From assembly GCA_965246795.1 (NCBI GenBank), contig CBDFFN010000013.1, positions 558,001 to 622,000 on the forward strand: a stretch of DNA of 64,000 bases, read 5' to 3'. The translations under genes and the position numbers were made by a program. The stretch comes from JAJXWB01 sp965246795. GTDB taxonomy: Bacteria > Pseudomonadota > Alphaproteobacteria > Rhizobiales > Beijerinckiaceae. The notes beneath the pieces were generated by a model, which saw only the letters and a list, made by a program, of their open reading frames with translations, was not told the DNA's origin and did not search any database. Shown in pieces: positions 26,220 through 33,548 of the stretch (positions within the stretch are counted from its first letter, which is position 1; every line of letters starts with the position of its first letter).

Positions 26220-26912
26220 ATGGCGCATCTGTTCCATCACCCGCTTTGTCCGCACTCGCGTTTTGCCCGTCTCGCCTTGGCCGAGATCGGCCTGGAAACC
26301 GACCTGATAGAGGAGGCGATGGGCAGCCGCTGCCCTGATTTCCTGCTGCTCGATCCGGCCGGGCGCACGCCTGTTCTGGTCGCCGATGGGGGGCTCATCA
26401 TCCCCGGCGCCGGCAACATCGCAGAATGGCTCGATGAAGCGCTGGGCCCGTCCGCCGGCGTGCCGCGTTTGCTGCCGGCCGACATCGCGGGCCGGGTCGA
26501 GACGCGCCGCCTGCTCGACTGGTTCAACCAGAAATTCTTCGGAGAAGTCTCGAATTGGTTGGTGCATGAGAAGGTGACGAAGCGCGCGCTCCCCTCGAGC
26601 GAGGGCGGCGGCGCGCCTGACATGACGCTCGTGCGCGCGGCGCGCTCGAACATCCGCTATCATCTGCAATATATCGGGCATCTCGCCGGACGGCGGAACT
26701 GGCTGACCGGCGACCGCATGACGTTTGCCGATCTGGCCGCCGCCGCGCACCTGTCGGCGGTCGACTATCTCGGCGACGTGCCGTGGGACGAGGACGAACT
26801 GGCGAAGGCATGGTACCAGCGGATCAAATCGCGGCCGTCGTTCCGCCCGCTGCTCGCCGACCGGCTGCCGGGGATGGCGCCGAGCCAGGTCTACGCCGAC
26901 CTGGATTTCTGA
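26220..26912 (+). CDS. Glutathione S-transferase family protein
   Basis: A 230-residue protein. The N-terminal thioredoxin-fold domain starts MAHLFHHPLCPHSRFARLALAEIGLETDLIEE, with CPHSR in the place of the active-site motif, then the cis-Pro segment GRTPVLVADGGLIIPGAGNIAEWLDEA. The C-terminal helical domain includes NWLTGDRMTFADLAAAAHLSAVDYLG, the conserved N-capping box region. It conjugates or reduces through glutathione; the substrate is unknown. It is divergent from the binding-protein gene (179-nt gap). Its stop overlaps the start region of queG, suggesting one message with queG and the epimerase gene. The ribosome site is weak. Confidence 0.87.
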   Translation: MAHLFHHPLCPHSRFARLALAEIGLETDLIEEAMGSRCPDFLLLDPAGRTPVLVADGGLIIPGAGNIAEWLDEALGPSAGVPRLLPADIAGRVETRRLLDWFNQKFFGEVSNWLVHEKVTKRALPSSEGGGAPDMTLVRAARSNIRYHLQYIGHLAGRRNWLTGDRMTFADLAAAAHLSAVDYLGDVPWDEDELAKAWYQRIKSRPSFRPLLADRLPGMAPSQVYADLDF

Positions 26913-28039
26913 AAGAGCGCCTGATCGTCGAGGCGAAGGCGCTCGGCTTCGATGTTGTCCGCGTCACGCGGCCGGATGCTGCGCCCGATCTGTCGGCCAA
27001 GTTGCATGAGTGGCTTGCGGCGGGCCGGCACGGCACCATGGACTGGATGGCGGACACCGCCGAGCGGCGCGCCGACCCCAAAGCGTTGTGGGCGGATGTG
27101 CGTTCCGTCGTCATGCTCGGCATGAACTACGGGCCGAACGAAGACCCGCGTGAAATTCTGGCGCGAAGGGATTGCGGCGCGATTTCGGTTTATGCGCAGG
27201 GCCGCGATTATCACGATGTCATCAAGGGGAAGCTTAAACTGCTTGCCAGCAAGCTCGTGTCGCTCGCCAAACGTCGTGGCATCGCGAAGGTCTTCGTCGA
27301 TACCGCGCCCGTGATGGAGAAGCCGCTGGCGATGTCGGCCGGGCTCGGCTGGCAGGGCAAGCACACGAATCTCGTGTCGCGCGATTTCGGTTCGTGGCTG
27401 TTTCTCGGCGCGCTGTTCACGATGCTCGATCTCGAAACGGATAACCCGCAAGACGATCATTGCGGACAATGCCGCGCCTGCCTCGACGCCTGCCCGACCG
27501 ATGCCTTTCCCGCGCCCTATCAGCTCGATGCGCGGCGCTGCATCTCGTATCTCACGATCGAGCATGGCGGCCCAATCCCGCACGAGTTTCGCGCGAAGAT
27601 AGGGAACCGCATCTACGGCTGCGATGATTGCCTCGCGGCGTGTCCGTGGAACAAGTTCGCGCAGGTTTCGCGCGAGATGAAGCTTGTCGCGCGTGACGAC
27701 TTTCGTGCGCCGGCGCTGGTTGAACTCGCCGCGCTCGACGATGCGGCCTTCCGCGCAAAGTTCACGGCGTCGCCGGTGAAGCGGATCGGTCGGGATCGCT
27801 TCGTGCGCAATGTGACGGTCGCAATCGGCAATTCCGGCGACGTTGGCATGCTGCCCGTCGTGCGCGAGCGACTCGACGATGCCTCGCCGCTCGTGCGCGG
27901 TGCAGCGGTATGGGCTTTGTCGCGTCTCGCGCCAGACGAAGCGCGTGCGTATGCTAAACCTGCGCTGCGAGGCGAGACGGATGCGTCAGTGCAGGACGAA
28001 TGGCGCGCCGTCGCCGATAGGACAGTCGCTGCAGCATGA
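26909..28039 (+). CDS. queG: Epoxyqueuosine reductase
   Basis: About 376 residues; reduces epoxyqueuosine to queuosine in tRNA anticodons, using cobalamin and two [4Fe-4S] clusters. Visible: ALGFDVVRVTRPDAAPDLSAKL, the catalytic Asp in KVFVDTAPVMEKPLA, GLGWQGKHTNLVSRDFGSW, cluster motifs CGQCRACLDACPTDAF and CDDCLAACPWNKF, and a C-terminal HEAT-like region DASPLVRGAAVWALSRLAP. Family similarity begins at LKERLIVEAKAL. The only start near it is a CTG at 26909 overlapping the GST stop; in-frame ATGs at 26783 and 26810 would add 33-42 residues read from the GST gene. The exact start is uncertain. Confidence 0.9.
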   Translation: MKERLIVEAKALGFDVVRVTRPDAAPDLSAKLHEWLAAGRHGTMDWMADTAERRADPKALWADVRSVVMLGMNYGPNEDPREILARRDCGAISVYAQGRDYHDVIKGKLKLLASKLVSLAKRRGIAKVFVDTAPVMEKPLAMSAGLGWQGKHTNLVSRDFGSWLFLGALFTMLDLETDNPQDDHCGQCRACLDACPTDAFPAPYQLDARRCISYLTIEHGGPIPHEFRAKIGNRIYGCDDCLAACPWNKFAQVSREMKLVARDDFRAPALVELAALDDAAFRAKFTASPVKRIGRDRFVRNVTVAIGNSGDVGMLPVVRERLDDASPLVRGAAVWALSRLAPDEARAYAKPALRGETDASVQDEWRAVADRTVAAA

Positions 28040-28893
28040 ACCTCTTCGTCTTCGGCCTCGGCTATTCCGTTCAACATTTCCTGCGACATCACGCGCAGGG
28101 GCTTTCCGTTACCGGCACCGTACGGACGGATGCAAAGCGCAACGCGCTCGCTGCCGATCTAACTGGCGTCGATGCGCTCCGCTTCGATGACAAAGCCGCG
28201 GTCGAAGCGGCACTGATGACGGCCGATGCGCTGCTGCTCTCCGCCGCGCCCGACGATTCTGGCGATCCCGCGCTCGCAGCTTATGGCGACGCGATCCGCG
28301 CTGCGCCAAACCTCTCGCGTCTCATCTATCTCTCGACCATCGGCGTCTATGGCGACCACGACGGCGCGTGGATCGACGAGAGCGCGGACCTGAAACCACA
28401 ATCGAAACGCAACCGCGCGCGCGTCGAGGCTGAGAAGCGATGGCTTGATCTCGCATTGCCGCACAGAAACATCTTCGTGCTTCGCCTCGCAGGCATCTAC
28501 GGCCCCGGCCGCAACCAGATCGAAAACCTTCGCGACGGCACGGCGCGACGCATCATGAAGGACGGCCAGGTCTTCAACCGCATCCATGTCGAAGACATTG
28601 CCCGCGCCATCGCCGCGTGCCTCAAGACCGACATGCCCGGTGGCATCGTCAACGTCACCGACGACGAGCCTGCACCGCCGCAGGATGTCGTGACCTACGC
28701 GGCCGAGCTTCTCGGTGTCCCGCCGCCGCCGGAGACACCGTTCGACAAAGCCGAGATGGGACCCATGGCGCTAAGCTTTTGGGGCCAGAACAAGCGCGTC
28801 GCCAATCGCATCTTGCGCGAGAAACTCGACGTGACGCTTGCCTGCCCAACCTATCGCGAAGGTCTGCGCAGCCTTGCTCTAGGGCAGCGTTGA
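28036..28893 (+). CDS. NAD(P)-dependent epimerase/dehydratase family protein (YeeZ-like)
   Basis: A 285-residue short-chain-dehydrogenase-fold protein. The N-terminal nucleotide site is MNLFVFGLGYSVQHFLRHH. It also has LIYLSTIGVYGDHDGAWIDE and FVLRLAGIYGPGRNQIENL, ending with FNRIHVEDIARAIAAC and VNVTDDEPAPPQDVV, features of the extended SDR family. The classic YxxxK is not evident, here SKRNRARVEAEKRW, so activity may differ or be lost. It overlaps queG by 4 nt. Its last codons contain the -35 element of the boxC promoter. Confidence 0.85.
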   Translation: MNLFVFGLGYSVQHFLRHHAQGLSVTGTVRTDAKRNALAADLTGVDALRFDDKAAVEAALMTADALLLSAAPDDSGDPALAAYGDAIRAAPNLSRLIYLSTIGVYGDHDGAWIDESADLKPQSKRNRARVEAEKRWLDLALPHRNIFVLRLAGIYGPGRNQIENLRDGTARRIMKDGQVFNRIHVEDIARAIAACLKTDMPGGIVNVTDDEPAPPQDVVTYAAELLGVPPPPETPFDKAEMGPMALSFWGQNKRVANRILREKLDVTLACPTYREGLRSLALGQR

Positions 28894-28920
28894 CTCCTTC
28901 TAAACCTGCATTATAATGCA
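28890..28920 (+). promoter_or_regulatory. boxC promoter with overlapping TGCA palindrome
   Basis: TTGACT (28890-28895) and TATAAT (28912-28917) are 16 bp apart, a near-consensus sigma-70 promoter placed 39 bp before the boxC start. A perfect 14-bp palindrome, TGCATTATAATGCA (28907-28920), covers the -10 hexamer. A further TGCA occurs at 28940-28943. The -35 overlaps the stop codon of the preceding gene. A repressor bound at the palindrome would block RNA polymerase. TGCA half-sites are reported for BzdR/BoxR-type regulators of benzoyl-CoA pathways; no such regulator gene is in the window. Confidence 0.7.
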
Positions 28921-28955
28921 TCTAAGACACGAACAATGATGCAGGGAGCGAGACT

Positions 28956-30644
28956 TTGGCGGAGGGCGAACGGCGATTGTCCGGCGGAGCCGAGTACATC
29001 GATTTCCGCACAGAGCCCGGACGCTACAAGCACTGGCGGCTGACGTTCGACGGGCCAGTGGCCACACTCGCCATGAACGTCGACGAGAACGGCGGCCTGT
29101 ACGAAGGCTACCAACTCAAGCTCAATTCCTACGATCTCTCGGTCGACATCGAACTCGCGGATGCGCTGCAGCGTCTGCGCTTCGAACATCCCGGCGTGAA
29201 GGTCGTGCTGCTGCGCTCTGCCAAGGAGCGCGTGTTCTGCGCTGGCGCCAACATCCGCATGCTCGCGGGCGCGAGCCACACGCATAAGGTCAATTTCTGC
29301 AAGTTCACCAACGAAACGCGCAACGCGATGGAGGAGGCCGACGAAGCCTCAGGCCAAAAATTCGTCTGCGTCGTGAACGGCTCGGCCGCTGGCGGAGGCT
29401 ACGAACTCGCGCTCGCAACAGGCCACATCATGCTCGTCGACGACGGCAACTCCGCGGTCGCGCTGCCGGAAGTGCCGTTGCTTGCGGTGCTGCCGGGCAC
29501 GGGCGGCCTCACGCGCGTCATCGACAAGCGCAAGGTGCGTCGCGACCACGCCGACGTATTTTGCACGATCGAAGAAGGCATCAAGGGCCGCCGCGCGGTG
29601 CAATGGCGCCTCGTCGACGAACTCGCGCCGGCCTCGAAGCTCGAAGAGCGCGTGAGTGCTCGCGCAAAGGCTTTGGCCGATTCTTCATCACGTAACGGCC
29701 CGGATAAGGGCATCGCGCTTGCGCCGATCGAGCGAAAGGCGGACTCGTCGGGCCTCGTCTACAATCTTGTGACGGTCGAGATAGACCGCGCTGCACGGAT
29801 CGCGACGATCACTCTGAAAGGGCCAAACGCTGACGCGCCTGCCTCGGCCGACGACATCGTTTCGCAAGGCGCAGACTTCTGGCTGTTGAAGCTTGGACGC
29901 GAGTTGGACGATGCGATCCTGCATCTTCGCAACAACGAGTTCGAGATCGGCACGCTCGTCTTCAAGACCGTCGGCGATGCGGATCGTGTTCTCGCTTACG
30001 ACGCGCTCATTGAAGCAAATGCTTCGCACTGGCTCGCGCACGAAATTCGGCATTTCTGGAAGCGTGTGCTGAAACGCATCGACGTAACATCGCGCACGCT
30101 TGTCGCGTCCGTAGAGCCGGGGTCGTGCTTCGTCGGTACGCTGGCGGAGATCGTCTTTGCCGCCGACCGCGGCTACATGCTTGTCGGCCAGATGCAGGGC
30201 GACAATCGTCCGCCCGCCGAGATCGTGCTGAACAAAAGCAACTTCGGCGCCTACCCGATGTCGCATGGTCTGACGCGTCTGCAATCTCGATTTTTCGGTG
30301 AACCGGATCGTATCGGCACACTCGAAGGCGAGATCGGAAAGCGCTACGACGGCACCGATGCGGAAGACGCAGGTCTCGTCACATTTGGGCTCGACGACAT
30401 CGACTGGGCCGACGAAATTCGCGTCTTTCTTGAAGAACGCGCGGCCTTCTCGCCGGACTCGCTCGTCGGTATGGAAGCGAACCTTCGTTTTGCCGGCCCA
30501 GAGACGATGGAATCGAAAATCTTCTCGCGTCTCACCGCGTGGCAGAACTGGATTTTCCAGCGGCCGAACGCGGTCGGTGAAGAAGGCGCGCTGCGCCGCT
30601 ACGGCACCGGCGAACGGCCCGTCTACGATATGCGGCGGGTGTAG
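28956..30644 (+). CDS. boxC: 2,3-epoxybenzoyl-CoA dihydrolase (benzoyl-CoA-dihydrodiol lyase)
   Basis: A 562-residue crotonase-superfamily enzyme that opens the ring of 2,3-epoxybenzoyl-CoA with water, releasing formate and a C6 semialdehyde-CoA. It has two crotonase-like halves. The first holds CAGANIRMLAGASHTHKVNF and NGSAAGGGYELALATGHIML; the second holds EPGSCFVGTLAEIVFAADRGYM. The C-terminus WQNWIFQRPNAVGEEGALRRYG is characteristic of BoxC. Length agrees with known members (about 550-560). The start is a TTG at 28956 with GGGAG seven bases upstream. First gene of boxC-boxB-boxA. Confidence 0.96.
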   Translation: MAEGERRLSGGAEYIDFRTEPGRYKHWRLTFDGPVATLAMNVDENGGLYEGYQLKLNSYDLSVDIELADALQRLRFEHPGVKVVLLRSAKERVFCAGANIRMLAGASHTHKVNFCKFTNETRNAMEEADEASGQKFVCVVNGSAAGGGYELALATGHIMLVDDGNSAVALPEVPLLAVLPGTGGLTRVIDKRKVRRDHADVFCTIEEGIKGRRAVQWRLVDELAPASKLEERVSARAKALADSSSRNGPDKGIALAPIERKADSSGLVYNLVTVEIDRAARIATITLKGPNADAPASADDIVSQGADFWLLKLGRELDDAILHLRNNEFEIGTLVFKTVGDADRVLAYDALIEANASHWLAHEIRHFWKRVLKRIDVTSRTLVASVEPGSCFVGTLAEIVFAADRGYMLVGQMQGDNRPPAEIVLNKSNFGAYPMSHGLTRLQSRFFGEPDRIGTLEGEIGKRYDGTDAEDAGLVTFGLDDIDWADEIRVFLEERAAFSPDSLVGMEANLRFAGPETMESKIFSRLTAWQNWIFQRPNAVGEEGALRRYGTGERPVYDMRRV

Positions 30645-30662
30645 CGCGCAGCAACAGATACC

Positions 30663-30724
30663 TGTCCTGTCCGCGACGCGGGAATCCAGACGGCATGGAT
30701 GTCTGCTTTTGCGGGCATGACAGT
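30663..30724. repeat. Family C inverted repeat (copy 1), between boxC and boxB
   Basis: TGTCCGCGACGCGGGAATCCAGACGG on the left faces ATGTCTGCTTTTGCGGGCATGACAG on the right, forming an imperfect 60-nt fold. It has the ATCCAGACGG and GGGCATGACAG ends shared with the copy at 43727-43800. It sits in the 109-nt gap between boxC and boxB, where it may set their relative message levels. Confidence 0.75.
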
Positions 30725-30753
30725 CGGAGCGAAATGAACTTAAGGAGCAGCCC

Positions 30754-32199
30754 ATGTCCTCGATGAACGTCGATTACACCACAAAAATTCCGAACAACGT
30801 CGATCTCGCTTCCGACCGCCAAGTGCTGAAGGCGCTTGAAGGCTGGCACCCCGGCTACATCGACTGGTGGAAGGACATGGGGCCGGAAGGTTTCCAGCAA
30901 TCGCTCGTCTATCTGCGCACCGCGATCTCCGTCGACCCGAAAGGCTGGGCGAAATTCGATTACGTGAAAATGCCGGAGTATCGTTGGGGCGTTTTGCTCG
31001 CGCCGGCGGAAGATGGCCGCAAGGTCAACTTCGGCAAGCACAAGGGCGAGGCCGCTTGGCAGGAAGTGCCCGGTGAATATCGCGCCATGCTGCGCCGTCT
31101 CATCGTCATCCAGGGGGACACGGAGCCGGCGTCGGTCGAGCAACAGCGCCACCTCGGCAAGACCGCGCCGTCGCTTTACGACATGCGCAACCTGTTCCAG
31201 GTGAATGTCGAAGAAGGCCGCCACCTCTGGGCGATGGTCTATCTCCTGCAAAAATATTTTGGCCGTGACGGTCGCGAGGAAGCCGACGAGCTGCTGCGTC
31301 GTCGTTCGGGTGACGAGGACTCGCCGCGCATGCTCGGCGCTTTCAACGAATCGACGCCGGACTGGCTGTCATTCTTCATGTTTACGTTCTTCACCGACCG
31401 CGACGGAAAGATGCAGCTCGAGTCGCTCGCGCAGTCCGGCTTCGATCCGTTGTCACGCACCTGCCGCTTTATGTTGACGGAAGAAGCGCATCACATGTTC
31501 GTCGGCGAGACGGGTGTCGGCCGCACGATCCAGCGCACCTGCGAGGCGATGAAGGCCGCCGGCATCACCGATCCGAACGAGATCGAGAAGGTGCGTGCGC
31601 TCGGTGTCATCGACTTGCCGACGATCCAGAAGAAACTGAATCTGCATTACTCGCTGACGCTCGATCTTTTCGGCGCCGAGATTTCGACCAACGCCGCGAA
31701 TTTCTACAATGCGGGCCTGAAAGGTCGCTATCAGGAAATGAAGATCGACGACGATCACGAACTGACGAATGAGACCTATCCGGTTCTCAAGCTCGTGGAC
31801 GGCAAGATCGCGACGGTGCAGGAGCCTGCATTGACCGCGCTTAACATCCGTCTGCGCGACGACTACTCCCAGGATTGCGCGAAAGGCGTCGAGCGCTGGA
31901 ACCGTATTCTCGAGAAGGAAGGCACTGTCTTCAAACTCGCGTTGCCGCACGTTTCCTTCAACCGCCGCATCGGTGAGTTCAAGGATATCGAGGCGACACC
32001 AGCCGGTGAACTGCTGGCAAAAGGCGCTTGGGAGGCCGCAAAGCACGATTACATTCCGTCCGCCGCAGACGGCGCCTTCATCGAATCGCTGATGGTGGCG
32101 GAATCGGAGCCCGGCAAATATGCCGGCTGGATCGCGGCACCAAAAGTGTCGATCGACAACAAGCCCGGCGATTTCGAGTTCGTGAAAATCGCGGCGTGA
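30754..32199 (+). CDS. boxB: Benzoyl-CoA 2,3-epoxidase subunit B (diiron oxygenase)
   Basis: A 481-residue class I diiron protein that inserts one oxygen atom of O2 into benzoyl-CoA. Iron-ligand helices are visible as FQVNVEEGRHLWAMVYLL (about residues 148-165) and FMLTEEAHHMFVGETGV (about 238-254), the ExxH pairs typical of the family. The N-terminus has YTTKIPNNVDLASDRQVLKALEGWHPGYIDWWKDMGPEGFQ, a BoxB hallmark. The ATG has AAGGAG eight bases upstream. It needs electrons from BoxA, encoded 10 nt downstream. Confidence 0.97.
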   Translation: MSSMNVDYTTKIPNNVDLASDRQVLKALEGWHPGYIDWWKDMGPEGFQQSLVYLRTAISVDPKGWAKFDYVKMPEYRWGVLLAPAEDGRKVNFGKHKGEAAWQEVPGEYRAMLRRLIVIQGDTEPASVEQQRHLGKTAPSLYDMRNLFQVNVEEGRHLWAMVYLLQKYFGRDGREEADELLRRRSGDEDSPRMLGAFNESTPDWLSFFMFTFFTDRDGKMQLESLAQSGFDPLSRTCRFMLTEEAHHMFVGETGVGRTIQRTCEAMKAAGITDPNEIEKVRALGVIDLPTIQKKLNLHYSLTLDLFGAEISTNAANFYNAGLKGRYQEMKIDDDHELTNETYPVLKLVDGKIATVQEPALTALNIRLRDDYSQDCAKGVERWNRILEKEGTVFKLALPHVSFNRRIGEFKDIEATPAGELLAKGAWEAAKHDYIPSAADGAFIESLMVAESEPGKYAGWIAAPKVSIDNKPGDFEFVKIAA

Positions 32200-32209
32200 A
32201 CGGACGGCC

Positions 32210-33418
32210 ATGACGCTCTCGACCGACAGTTCTCCACTCAAGCAGCACCTGATCGATCCCGAGATCTGCATCAGGTGCAACACGTGCGAGGAGACCTGCC
32301 CGGTCGACGCGATCACGCATAACGCCGACAATTACGTCGTCGACGCGACGAAGTGCAATTTTTGCATGGATTGCATTTCGCCCTGCCCGACCGGCTCGAT
32401 CGACAATTGGCGCGTGGTCGTCGGAGCATATTCCGTCGACGACCAATACACGTGGATGGAATTGCCGACGCAGGAGGACGTCGCACCGGCGGGTGGCGGC
32501 GACTCCATGGTCGAAGCGCTCGACGACGAGGTCACACGCCTCATCGCAGAAGCGCATGGCGGCTCGGGCGGTAAATCGATCGCGCCCGCGTCGGCGCTGA
32601 AACCGTCGATCAATCTGTTCAACCGGCTGAAACCAGCTATCGCGACGGTGACGGGCAACTTCCGCCTGACGCACGTCGATGCCGACAGTGACGTCCGCCA
32701 CATCATCCTAGACTTCGGCGATCTCGAATTCCCGGTGCTTGAAGGCCAGTCGATCGGCATCGTCGCGCCGGGCACAGACGCGAAGGGCGCGCCGCATAAC
32801 ATAAGGCTCTATTCCGTCGCAAGTCCGCGCCACGGTGAGAAGCCGAACCACAACAATCTTGCTCTGACGGTGAAACGCGAGCCGCAAGGTGTGTGCTCGA
32901 ACTACGTCTGCGACCTGAAAAAGGGTGACAAGGTCGAGATCACCGGGCCGTTCGGCGCGACGTTTTTGCAACCGAACGATCCTACCGCAAACATCATCAT
33001 GATCTGCACGGGTACCGGCTCCGCGCCGTTCCGCGCCTTCACGGAATGGAAGCGTCGTACGATGCCCGCGACGCCCGGCCGCTACACGATCTTTTTCGGC
33101 GCGAGACGGCCGGAAGAGCTGCCCTATTTCGGTCCGCTGCAGAAAGTGCCGGATTCTTTGCTGCAGAAATTCTTCGCCTATTCGCGCGTGCCGGGTCAGC
33201 CGAAAACTTACGTGCAGGATCGTATCCGCGAGCAGGCTGCGTCCGTCGCCGAACTCGTGAAGTCCGACAAAACGCATATCTACATCTGCGGCCTGAAGGG
33301 CATGGAAGAAGGCGTGAATGCCGCGCTCGACGACGTGTGCCGCGGCGCAGGGTTCGTGTGGTCGGACTTGCGTGGGACGATGCGCGCGGCGGGCCGATAT
33401 CACGTCGAGACGTATTAG
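32210..33418 (+). CDS. boxA: Benzoyl-CoA 2,3-epoxidase subunit A (reductase)
   Basis: A 402-residue iron-sulfur flavoprotein passing electrons from NADPH to BoxB. The N-terminal ferredoxin domain has two [4Fe-4S] motifs, CIRCNTCEETCPVDA and CNFCMDCISPCPTGS. An alanine/glycine linker (about 80-130) leads to an FNR-like part: IRLYSVASPRHGE for FAD, GVCSNYVCDLKKGDKVEITGPFG, then MICTGTGSAPFRAF for NADPH, and IYICGLKGMEEGVNAAL. It ends ...GRYHVETY, as in ferredoxin-NADP reductases. Last gene of the box set before a family A repeat. Confidence 0.96.
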   Translation: MTLSTDSSPLKQHLIDPEICIRCNTCEETCPVDAITHNADNYVVDATKCNFCMDCISPCPTGSIDNWRVVVGAYSVDDQYTWMELPTQEDVAPAGGGDSMVEALDDEVTRLIAEAHGGSGGKSIAPASALKPSINLFNRLKPAIATVTGNFRLTHVDADSDVRHIILDFGDLEFPVLEGQSIGIVAPGTDAKGAPHNIRLYSVASPRHGEKPNHNNLALTVKREPQGVCSNYVCDLKKGDKVEITGPFGATFLQPNDPTANIIMICTGTGSAPFRAFTEWKRRTMPATPGRYTIFFGARRPEELPYFGPLQKVPDSLLQKFFAYSRVPGQPKTYVQDRIREQAASVAELVKSDKTHIYICGLKGMEEGVNAALDDVCRGAGFVWSDLRGTMRAAGRYHVETY

Positions 33419-33430
33419 GGACGTCGCACG

Positions 33431-33524
33431 CTCATCCTTCGAGACGCGCCTTCGGCGCTCCTCAGGATGAGGCCCCCTTCCACCGCCTCATACTGAGGCG
33501 AGCGAAGCGAGCCTCGAAGGATGG
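33431..33524. repeat. Family A inverted-repeat pair (copy 3)
   Basis: CTCATCCTTCGAGACGCGCC ... GGCGCTCCTCAGGATGAGG (33431-33472) is followed by CCTCATACTGAGGCGAGCGAAGCGAGCCTCGAAGGATGG (33485-33524), an inverted pair as in copies 1 and 2. It sits between boxA and the CoA-ligase gene, starting 13 nt after the boxA stop, and may end or protect the box message. Confidence 0.85.
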
Positions 33525-33548
33525 CCGCTCGTGAGAGGGAGGGAAGCA

